Shown piece by piece: positions 54,105-64,000 of a stretch of 64,000 nucleotides of DNA. How positions within the stretch are numbered: the first letter of the stretch is position 1; every line of letters begins with the position of its first letter. The stretch is from Oxytricha trifallax (Eukaryota; Ciliophora; Spirotrichea; Sporadotrichida; Oxytrichidae). The translations under genes and the position numbers were made by a program. The notes under the pieces were generated by a model, which made no database searches, was not told the DNA's origin, and saw only the letters and a list, made by a program, of their open reading frames with translations. The stretch spans positions 1 to 64,000 of the forward strand of contig ARYC01002605.1 of the NCBI GenBank assembly GCA_000711775.1, written 5' to 3'.

Positions 54105-56168
54105 TTAATGCCTTTGAATAAGCACCCAGACTATGAATTAATAAACATGGCTGGAGGATAAAGTGCGTTTCAATCCTCGAAAAAATCCTCAGCCGTTTCT
54201 ATGTATAGGAAAAGCTTGAACGGTACTTAAACTCATGTACTGCCTCAGAGTATATCTTAAGCGAACGGAGAAATTTAAGAAAATTCAAAAATGGACAATT
54301 CCCTAAATTCAGAATCAGATAATCTTGACCTGAGCTCTTAAATAAAATATCAAATCATCAAATCATAAAAAATTATTTAAATAAACTATAATTTATTCTT
54401 GCACTTTAAATAATAGTGGGGTTAATTTTTATTATGTTATTAATAATTGATTTTTTAACAAGCTCATTAAGTAGCACAAATTCCTCTTAAAATAGTAATG
54501 CTATGCAATCACATTATGCCAAAAACCTTCTCTTTTAAAATAAGGCTCCAAAAATACTAAAAATCAATTTGATACTAATTATATGCATGATTATTTCATT
54601 CTTGATAATAAGCATATACAATCTATTAAAAAGATTTTAAAAAATTTTAGTAAATATCATTCACTAATATAAAAAATTCTTAACATTTAATTAAATCTAG
54701 TAGTTTTTCTAGATAAATAATCCCAAATATAGAGTAGGATAACTGTTATTTCACTCATTAGTTAAAGAAATTACTCTATATATTATTAATAATTTCTATT
54801 TGACAAAAATATTGGGAGGGGGAAGTTTCCTGCACTAGTTTAATGATTGAAAAAACTTTAAGGAAGTTTCCTGCACTTTTTAAAAACATTTTTTTCTCTA
54901 TAAAATTAGTCTTTATAACAACTATCAACCAACTTCCGAAATAATTTCATTGCTAGAATTATACTTTAATTTATTAATCAATTATTCAATATCTCTCTTC
55001 AGATTCCTACAACTCTGACATATTTCATCTGATATTTGTAGGTTTATTCTCTTAAACTTTGTAATGCTCAATTCATAGTAATTCAAAATATAGTATCCAA
55101 CTTTATTGAAATTCTGATTCAATTTATCTTGTTCTTTGCATGCCTATATAATGTTAGATTATATTTTCTTAAACAACTTCAATAAGGAAAAATTTACTGT
55201 TAACAATTAAAGAGCCATAAAAATTTTAAATTTTATAACATATGTAAATTTTATTAGATTTTACATAAATGAAAAAATGTGCAGGAATCTTCCCCCAAAA
55301 TATTTATTTATATTTTGAGGTGTGGAGGACAGCTCAGCAATTATTTGAATCAATATTTCTCTTTAAATTGCCACCAATCATTTTCAGGATAAAAACAGTT
55401 AATGCTTTTCAATATAATATATCTTTAATTAACCCTGAAAAATTCTAATCTTTTGAGTCCAAACTTTCTATTTCCATTACTCATCTTATTTTTACAATAT
55501 CAATTGTAATCAACTTTATTAGAATTGTTAAATGATCGATTTTATGGAAATATTCATTTGTTGAAATAATCCACCCCCTTTATATAAATAATTTCAGAAA
55601 TGCAAATATAAGAGCATCACTTTTAACAGGAAAGACAATGCAGGCAATTTCATTGAATTTAGAGTCACTTAATTAAACTACTGTTCTACCTTCTGATTAT
55701 TCAAGAATTGACTACTAAACTATTAATTACGAATTTAATTAATTCCCTAAGTTATTATTAATAATATTAAGCTATTTATTATTATATGGTTTACAAAGAT
55801 CGATTAACTGATTGTTTAGCACAAGTTAGAACGAATGCTGATTAATTTAACATTTTTATCGGCTTAAATATTTTAATCCTATAGTAAAAATATGATCATT
55901 AAATTCAACGTAATTTAAGTTTCTTATATTTTTAACTAATTTTAACTTAAATCGAGAATATTTCGGTTACAACATGGATTTCGATGACTTGTAGTTTGTT
56001 ACAGACCAGGGAAATTCGTACACTATAGACGTGGCATTTAAGTAAGCCACGAAGATACTCTCTAATTACGCAGACTCGATCACAGTTGCCGATCTGGTCT
56101 TAGAGAAGCCTGCATTGAATGTCACTAATTACTCTAGGAATAATTCAATGCTATCAAAAGAGCAAAGT
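54105..56168 (+). CDS. Locus 2 block B: membrane helix and extracellular-type domain
   Basis: Segments parallel to locus 1 block B: MPLNKHPDYELINMAGGQ, SLSSTNSSQNSNAMQSHY, the helix ILKINLILIICMIISFLI (54560), DKQSQIQSRITVISLISQRN, ANIRASLLTGKTMQ, DRLTDCLAQVRTNADQF and FGYNMDFDDLQF. It ends in NVTNYSRNNSMLSKEQ at 56168. The pointer AAGT (56165-56168) is matched by ACTT at 60148-60151 on the other strand and joins to ESIVNRPLTKLEQN. Confidence 0.75.
54333..54460. other. IES, pointer AGCTC (128 bp)
   Basis: AGCTC at 54333-54337 and 54461-54465. Excision joins NLDLS to SLSSTNSS. Confidence 0.85.
54767..55596. other. IES enlarged by a MITE, pointer GAAAT (830 bp)
   Basis: GAAAT at 54767-54771 and 55597-55601. 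Excision joins LISQRN to ANIRASLL. The locus 1 IES at the same site is only 71 bp; the difference is mostly the element at 54808-55303. Confidence 0.82.
54808..55303. mobile_element. MITE-like element with short imperfect inverted ends
   Basis: The left end AATATTGGGAGGGGGAAG..CCTGCAC and the right end GTGCAGGAATCTTCCCCC..AATATT are inverted copies of about 26 bp. GGAAGTTTCCTGCAC is repeated directly at 54821 and 54862. About 500 bp, no gene. Confidence 0.7.
55863..55945. other. IES, pointer CTTAAAT (83 bp)
   Basis: CTTAAAT at 55863-55869 and 55946-55952. Same pointer as locus 1; joins IFIGLN to REYFGYN. Confidence 0.87.
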
Positions 56169-56649
56169 TAAATAATATTTAGGATAAAACTAAGATTTTA
56201 ATATAATTAAAATATTGGTAAGATTATTAGGTTGTTTATAGTAATTAAATCAATATGTATTTATTTATAATATTGAAATACCTAAGCTATTATATTTTAA
56301 TAATGACTAAGTTTGAGGCTTTATTTTCCTCAGAGCTTCTCACAATAAATAAGTTTATAAACAAAATATTAAAAATATAGCTGAAAGAGAATTAAATAAT
56401 AGCTATATTTATTTTATAAATAAGTTGTTTATATAGTTAAAAAGTTAGCAGATAAAATGAGAATTTTTTTAACTAAGCAAAATATAATTACAATAATAAA
56501 ATGTTCTCATAATTACAAGTTTAGGAGTAATTTATTTTAGAAGTAAATTATAAATTGATTTAATTTTTCAGAATATATAATAGATCATTATACAATAACT
56601 ATTTATTATTTTAAACATCATTTTGATTTTTTCTTTTATAATATATATC
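56169..56649. other. AT-rich spacer between blocks B and C, locus 2
   Basis: Holds nothing recognised. In locus 1 the matching spacer (10080-11065) contains a degraded foldback element. Confidence 0.45.
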
Positions 56650-58895
56650 TCACTTATTGAGATACTTTTCTATTTTTTGTCTTTGCTCTGGCAATATCTT
56701 ATCAAGTGGAATGAGCACGAGCATGTTTTGAATGTCTAGTACGGATTTTTTGGTTTTCTTATAAGCGACTGTGCCTATGAATATAGTCAAAATTACTGTC
56801 ACAGACATGAACAATCCAAAGGCTAACATAAAGTTCATAAAAAAGGATATAATTTAAATGAAATTGGAAAATAATTTTTAATTAAAACACATTAAATGAA
56901 TGTCTTATTAAAAGTTAATGTTGGTCAAGCTACCTTTTATTTAGAAAAATCTAATTTAATCAAATAATTTAGATATAATTCCTTATTTCATATAGTGGGG
57001 TAAAAATGTGGTTACCACTTCAGGTTTTTGAAATTCAAAAAAATGAGATTCAAAAAGCTAACAGCTAAATTAAATATATATTAATTTTTTAATTAAAAAA
57101 ATCATAAATATACCATACTGACAATAGTAGTCTACTGCTTTATAATATGAATCTTAAACATATTATAATTATTTAATTCCAAAATGTATTGTATTTTAAT
57201 AATATATATATATATATATACATTATTAATTTGCTTTTATATTAAGAACTCTTAAAGTGAATAAATATTATTTGCATTTAATCTATTTTGAATCTTATAT
57301 AATAATAAAATTATAAAGTTTTATTTTGCTTAATTGAAGTAAATCTCTCCAGAATAAATGACAATTTATTGCAAAAAATCAAAACTATCTGCCAAGTAAA
57401 AAAGAATGAAATCCGCTAGTTCGTGATATTTCTATTGATTAAGCAATGAATTGAGAAATTGTTTGTTTTGAGACAAAGGGGAGTCGTGGTTGAAATTCAT
57501 TTACTATATGTAGCCAAATTACATTTAATATAAACCACTATAAAGTTAAAAAGGGAACTGTAAAATTTTTAGGGATAATTTTAAGTGTATTTATTAGCCA
57601 ATAATGTAATACATGGTATTGCCTAAGCCTTTCTGAAGTATACTATCTAAAGCTGTTTTACACTTCTAAGCTTAAAAACTTAATAAAACATTTAGATTCA
57701 ATAAATAATAGCTTTAACGGGGTCATTTAGGTACCTATTAAACGTCAAATCGCATAGTTAGCTGCCCTCAATGCCCTCAAATTCAGCCTAACTTTCCATT
57801 AAATATTCTGGCATATTTTTCCTTATCGTTTGAATATCATACTCATTCTAGTAACACCTATCTATATAGTATGTAACTGCGGGAGTGTTTATGATATTCG
57901 ATTCATCTAAGTAAATGTCTATATTTAAAGTTGAATTCTTGATGATCTTCTCTCGCATAAAGAGAAGCAAATTGTAGGCACATTCTTCTCTTTAGTAAAA
58001 TTTACTCATTCGCATGGCTGAATCTTTGTCGTTTGTGAATACTATTTAGCTAAAAATAGTAAAAAAAAGACATAGATCAAACCATTTTCTTTATATATTT
58101 TAGCTTTGATAGAAGGAAATAAGCAGCGAGGAATTTAGGTATAGGATTAGAATTCCTATTAACATGCAAATCTTAAAACGCTTCTAGACGGATAATTTCT
58201 GAATTTAAGCAGCTATTTGCTTATTTTTGTTTTGATCTTCATTTGTATCCTGAACTTTGTTTTCCTCTTCATTAATAACAAAAAACATTGGTCCTTTTAA
58301 TAATATGAATTATATATTTGATTAAAAATAAACTTCATTTTTGTGTAAATTCTTATGCTATTAGTTAGTTTTTGAATTTTACCTCTTTCTATCTTTTCTT
58401 TTGTTATGATCTCCATTCTTCCCACTTCTATCATTTTAACTACTCTCCCTATCCTCATCACAATTAATATTAAAAAAAACTTATCACTCTCTTCTTTTTT
58501 CTTGCCATTCTTTTTATCATTATTAATAGCAATTGTTTAAAAATAAAATTGGTAAAATCAAATTATATAATAATAATTTTATTAATTATTTTCACATATT
58601 TTATTATAAATATAAGTTTTTATCTTAAATGTTTTAGTCCTATCTATTTTTCTTCTTTCCTTCTTACTGTGGTTATTTCACATCCTCATCCATACTATCT
58701 CTCCTATTTTTTTTAGTTTGTGGTGGCTTCTTATCCTGCTCATCATTACTATCGTAATCCATATTTTCGAAGATGTCTTTGTTTAGTTTCAGGTTTTAAG
58801 CTTTTCTCTTTTTCTAATCTTGTTTCTATATTTCTTAATAAAATATTTTATAAAATATTTACATGGGATTAATAAATATGCCACAAAAATAGTTG

Positions 58896-58950
<55 letters not shown>

Positions 58951-60151
58951 TAAATGTTGCTTAGAGTTCTTTGAAGCTGAAGAAAGCTTTAATTATAAAT
59001 ATAGAGTATTTAAGGGGGGGGGTAAAATTATATAAGTATAATTAGTCATATATTTAGCTTTAATTATTCGAATTTTTGATATTTTTTCCTATTATTCTAT
59101 TTTTCGATATCATCCTCTTCGTCGCTTGAATTATATTTCTTATTCTTCTTTGGAAAGGATTAATCCGAATACTTTAATTTACATATTATAATAATAAAAT
59201 ATAATATTTGAAATAAAATAATTACAATTATTTTGACTTTTCATTCTTATTATTCTGATTATTTCTCAGTTAATTCTCTATTTCATTAATTAATTAAGAT
59301 TTTTAGTTATCATTTTCTCTTTGAGTTTTATTTTCAAATTGAGAATGAACAGAGAGATATTGCGACTTCCGTTCATATATATATAAAAATATAGTTTGCA
59401 GAAAAAAATTCAGTCAGGAAAAATTTAAAGCATAAAATTATAATTAATATTCTTAATATATAAATATATTCACCTTGAGTAAAGACTGATTTGGCGTTTT
59501 TGTTTTATGTTTTATTGTTTTGAGAAGATTCTAATTATGAAAGCTAATTCTTAGTAAATTAGATATGTTTATAGCGTATTCTTCATAATATATGGGGGGG
59601 AGGATTAAAAATAAAAATTATTAGTAAGTTTGATCTCAACTTTCCCTGTTTTTTCATCATCAGAATTGACTGGAGTATTTCCTCCACTATTATTATTATC
59701 TAAGTCTTCATCAACCTCATTTTAGACTTTCCCAATTTTTAACTATAGCTATTTTTGGAAAGTATTTCCTTGAGCTAAAATTGCATCGATTGCTTAATAA
59801 CGTTTATTATATTGTTTAAATAATCTTTAGAGTAAATTTTAAATAAATTTATATTTTTTTGGTGCTTCAACATCCAGATAATTGAAGAACCTGATGACAG
59901 AGTACTGTCTTTCAATGACTTTAGAAACCAGTGGGAATATAATTATGCCAATAAGTGTGACTATTCCAATTGATACAAATGTACTAATATTAAGCATTTC
60001 AATACCCTCATCCGTTTGCTTTGTACTAATATTACTCAGCATATATGATTAACGCTGTCCCAGTTGAGACATTTTTACAAGGCCATTTTCAAAGAGGAAA
60101 AACAGGTTTTATTCTAGTTTAGTCAGAGGTCTATTAACTATTGATTCACTT
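56650..60151 (-). CDS. Locus 2 block C (inverted): C-terminal part of the paralogue
   Basis: Minus strand from the pointer at 60151 to TGA at 56650-56652. In order: PLTKLEQNLFFLFENG, the helix FVSIGIVTLIGIIIFPL (59960-59905) and SVIRFFNYLDVEAPKK. Several acidic/Lys-rich cytoplasmic-type segments follow (59840-58200, with SDDEKTGKVEI, NSSDEEDDIE, NEEENKVQDTNEDQ). Next are a second helix MLIGILILYLNSSLL (58165-58115), REECAYNLLLFMREKI, TPAVTYYIDRCYQNEYD and FEGIEGSQLCDLTF (57770-57740). The final segment has the helix MSVTVILTIFIGTVA, then DIQNMLVLIPLDKILPEQ and KYLNK-stop. Two helix pairs each enclosing a polar domain suggest a second external loop. Confidence 0.75.
58897..58951. repeat. TA microsatellite
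   Basis: About 27 TA units with one break, between charged segments of block C. Other short TA runs lie at 34976-34998, 48439-48459 and 57202-57222. Confidence 0.9.
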
Positions 60152-61492
60152 GACTGATTAATCAATCATAAATATAACAAAAATATAAAAAGAGTGATAT
60201 ATTTATATTTATATAAATTTTAATTATCTATTCTTGGTCAATAATATTGAATTTATGGTATTATAAGAAGTCTAGAATTAATAATACTTATATTTTTTCA
60301 AAATTTCTTGAAATGAATGATTAAACTATTTGATTTAAATCATGAGACTATTTTAAACAATTAATAATGCCCTCTATATAACAATAAGCTGATTAAATTA
60401 AAGACTCTATTTATTATTTTTACTTCAATTCATTTCATATTGAAGAATTAAATTTAATGTAAAAAAATCATCCCATTTTAATATTCCACAAACCCAAATT
60501 GAACTTTAGAGAATTTATGACAAAAAAATTTGAAAAATATTTATATTCATATTTTTTAAGAATATTTATGCTTGGGAGTTGTCATTTAAAATTTTGTGCA
60601 GATCGATTTATTAATAGTTTAAAAACAACGTCAATAAACATTTGTTTTATGATATTGTATTTATCTTTAGTTTATAGAAATTCGCAAAAAATATTTTTAG
60701 AAAATAATATTATTAACTAACTATCTAAATCTTATTTAAATTTAATAATCCTTTTTTCTATTATAACAATAATTTTAGATTGATATTGAATTTTCGATAG
60801 CAATATCATTTTTAGAAACTTTAATAAAAGTACTAAACTTAAATTGGTAATATGCAATATCAAAAAGATATAAATAATGGGGAGGGTTTTTTTGCATTGC
60901 ATTTTTCATCACAAACATCAAATTTAATCTATTTGCCTAAAATTAATAAAACATAGCAATCAATCCTTCAATACCCCTCCCCTAAATCAAAACATTTAAA
61001 ATATAATTATGAAGGTTAAAAATTATTCTTGCATGACTTAATATCTGTAACTATAAAACCAAATGTTTTATAAAAATCAATGTAATGTTTATGAAAATAT
61101 TCTAATCTTTAACAGGATATGGGAGTTAATATATGTTATATAAGTAAAACTCGTTCAAATGTTGATAAGATTTTTATAAGTTGTTAAAAATTACATATTT
61201 TTATAAATAGGACATGATACTACATTTTGGATGCTGGGAACATCCTATTGGATGCATTCAATAATTTGGAGTGGGGCACGATACTTCTGAAGATATCAGG
61301 GAACTCCCCCCCCCTACTGAATATTTATATATTAAAAAGATTTGTCAAATTTATTAGTAAAAGTATATAAATAAATTTTAAGATAGTGCAAATTAATCTA
61401 GTAGAAACACGATTACATTTTCAAACAAGAAAAAATCTTGGATGGACAGGTTTTTTTACCAATTTATTATTTATATTTATAAATAAATACGT
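60152..61492. other. AT-rich spacer between blocks C and T, locus 2
   Basis: Includes a plus-strand frame at 60499-60720 with no counterpart in locus 1, and a GC-richer patch at 61230-61315 ending in CCCCCCCC. No gene supported. Confidence 0.4.
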
Positions 61493-64000
61493 TTTTAATA
61501 AGTTCTTAGAGCAATTGACCTTCTTTGTTTTGGCTATGTATTAAAATAACGTCTTTGGCAGGAAGAGCTACATTACGGCTATGGTTTTAGAACATTCTGT
61601 AATTGGAATAATTCTACTTTAAATTATAAAATATTCTATATGCTTGTGGATGTTTAATTAAAAACAAATAATTTAAAATCATATTAGAATAATTTAATTA
61701 GAAACTTCTAACATCGTATCCTCGAGAAGGTTATGAAGACTATATAAATTTGAAAAATACCTCGATTACTGAAAGTCTCAGTAGAGCTAACCACACTATT
61801 ATATTTGGGCTAATACTTCTAGCAGGAATTAAATATAAATAAATTTATGATTGTATTAATTTTTATCTTAAAATATTTATAATTTATAAACATTTATCTT
61901 TAATTTTTGGTATCTTTTTTTTTATTTTATTGTTAATTCATCAATTAATATCAAAAGGTAGTAATTAAAATTTAAGTAAGTTGTTGTACATTAATTATGA
62001 TTAATAAAATTATAATCTATAATTATTATGGAATGTTCACAATGTTAATGTTAGTATTGAGGTTGCTACTATCAACAGATGCTAGCGAGAAAGCCAAGGA
62101 AACAAGTTTAAGTAAACAGTTTAGGGGGAATTTCATGCCTGATGTAGTTTTCTAACGTGTATATGTACTTTTTTGAGACTGTAAACTTTTACTTAATCTT
62201 TTTTATGATTCTTAAAATAAATAATACTTAAAAAGTTTCTGACAAATTAAGCGTTTAGTGAAAGATTAAATATGCTTTAAAATTTCAAATAAGATTAATA
62301 GTTTCCTAAAATTCATTTTAAGTATGTATATATTTTAATAAAATTATATTATTTATACTTTTCTGTTACTGAAAATTGTTAATTAAAATAAACTTAAGAT
62401 AAAAATTTTATAGGTAAGTTAGAGAAATCAACTGATTTAATAAATATATATATCAAAACCATTTAAATCTTATAAAGAGAAAAATAAAAAAATTATTTGC
62501 TGGAAATTCAAAAGAAAATAAAAATTTAATATTAAGTTAACTTTCATAAAAGTTTAATATTTCATCATAGCTACCAGACATCTCCCCTAGTCAGTTGATC
62601 TCAGTATATATAGGACTCACTCGAACAATAATTTCATATCCAATCGCCATTTATATAGCAGCTGCAATAATAAATTTATTTGATCAAGACATCAAAGGTA
62701 TTATGCAAATGTATTTATTTATATAGTAAAGTTTAATCATTTTAGGTCTCAATTTTATCATTATTGCTAAATTTCCAATTAATTTGGTGAATCATTATAA
62801 GTTTTATTGTAAAATTCAATGATCATTTCAAATAAAAAAATTTTCTATCTTAATATTTATATAAAATTAATTCTTAGGTCTTCGGAATCCGCTATATAGT
62901 AAATAAATATACGTCTATTTTATATTTATAGATTTGCCGTGATACTTTTTATGTTTTTATAATTTAGTTCTGAATACTTTTAAGTTTGCAATATCATTTA
63001 TAAGCTATCATTATCAATCCATATATATTTATTTATATGAATATAATACAGCATCTTACTATGTGATTCTAATAATTAAAATAAAAATAAATATAAATTC
63101 TGTTTACACTCCTTCCCATTTTATTTGTCTATGTCCTTTCTCTGATAGTAAAATAAAAATAAACTCAATAAAATAAAAAATTCATAGTTTATTCATTATA
63201 GATTTATATTTAAGTTTAGCATTCAAAATGACTTAGATGCCAGTGCAGACTTCAAAATATTTCTGGAATTGTATATATGCCAAAAATCTCTACATCAGAG
63301 AAGCTATGAAAATAGTCGTAATGTTATCAGACTGCTTCCTACCTACTCTAAGATAAAACAAATTTAGCATTATCGCCTACTTTTTGATTGTTTGTGCGAT
63401 CTACGCTTATCTGAATTTTAGCAGATGCTTCTTCTATGATAATTATAAGGTTTATAGATTTGAAATTTTTAACTTTTAGATTTTACAAATCTAGGAAATT
63501 TTCTAATATGATCTCTAAATAGATCGAGTGCAAATGTACTGCTTACGTGGCGTTTTAAGCGTTAGTTATGCATGTTTAGTAAGAGTAATTTTTGAATTGC
63601 AACTTCTAGAGCTTATAATATTTTACCCCATTATTCTATATGTAACAATATAACTATTTGAGTACTTTGAGCAGCTAAAGAGAAGAAGAATATTTGATAT
63701 GCTAGAAAATATGGAATCTCTTTCTTAAACTCACATCTTTTCTTAATTTTTAATCTCAATCAAATTAATTGTAATAGTAAATATAATTAAATCTAGCATA
63801 TTATCCTTTGAATTCTGTAAATGATTGAACGCCAATCACTCAAGGATTTAAGAGAATTATAAAATATTTTTCAAAGACATCGGACTTCATGTTTCTCATC
63901 GAAATGTGTCATAATTATATATTGGAATTCAACTTTTTATGATATATCGTAATTTAAAACAAAATTAATTTACAATTTTGTGTATGCAATAGGTATTTCG
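61493..64000 (+). CDS. Locus 2 block T: membrane-helix MDSs, probable N-terminal part, runs off window
   Basis: Scattered coding segments: a piece at 61520-61620, YEDYINLKNTSITESLSRANH with helix IIFGLILLAGI (61730-61835), MLMLVLRLLLSTDASEKAKE (62043), SQLISVYIGLTRTIISYPIA (62585-62670). Then FSIIAYFLIVCAIYAYL (63365-63420), VSYACLVRVIFELQLLELII with FEYFEQLKRRRIFDMLEN (63560-63710) and SLKDLRELQNIFQRH (63838). RT-ISYP and VRVIFELQLLEL match locus 1 block T. Pointers were not mapped. The link to block A is inferred from both loci having T at the same place; an independent transporter gene is the alternative. Confidence 0.5.

Overview
This window looks like germline (micronuclear) DNA of a spirotrich ciliate, most likely an oxytrichid such as Oxytricha, Sterkiella or Stylonychia. 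Three things point there. First, every real reading frame makes sense only if TAA and TAG are glutamine and TGA is the only stop. Second, there are four TBE-type transposons (telomere-bearing elements) whose ends carry C4A4/G4T4 repeats. Third, the host gene is cut into many small coding segments (MDSs) separated by AT-rich eliminated sequences (IESs), each bounded by a short direct-repeat 'pointer'. The species is inferred, not proven.

Layout. 1-2754: right part of TBE-1. About 3271-29700: locus 1 of a PAS-domain, multi-pass membrane protein gene (TmcB-like by pattern). It has block A (+, 3271-7676), block B (+, 8823-10079), block C on the opposite strand (23871 down to a TGA at 11066) and a membrane-segment block T (+, about 28774-29690). 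Its IESs hold foldback elements and a 1.1-kb palindrome into which TBE-2 (14680-18733) has jumped. 30418-34475: TBE-3. 34865-43656: an 8.8-kb, GC-richer DNA transposon with 24-bp terminal inverted repeats, a DD34E transposase and about four other genes with very short introns. I do not recognise it as a described family. 43793 to the window end: locus 2, a paralogue with the same permuted layout: a likely first MDS (43793), A (45667-53198), B (54105-56168), C reversed (60151 down to a TGA at 56650) and T (from about 61493, running off the end). TBE-4 (47864-52074) sits inside one coding MDS of locus 2.

How it works together. In the new macronucleus the IESs and transposons would be removed and the MDSs joined by their pointers in the order (first MDS)-T-A-B-C, with C inverted. 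The A-B order and the inverted B-to-C junction are supported by in-frame, phase-matched pointers in both loci. The placement of T and the first MDS is inference. Because both loci share the inversion and most IES positions, the scrambling is older than the duplication. IES gains, a TBE insertion and foldback insertions came later and differ between copies.

Each TBE has the usual three genes: a transposase convergent with a 22-kDa gene, and a divergent 57-kDa zinc-finger/kinase-like gene. Most transposase and 22-kDa copies here look damaged, while the 57-kDa frames are better kept. All positions come from reading by eye. Boundaries given as 'about' are uncertain by tens of bases.
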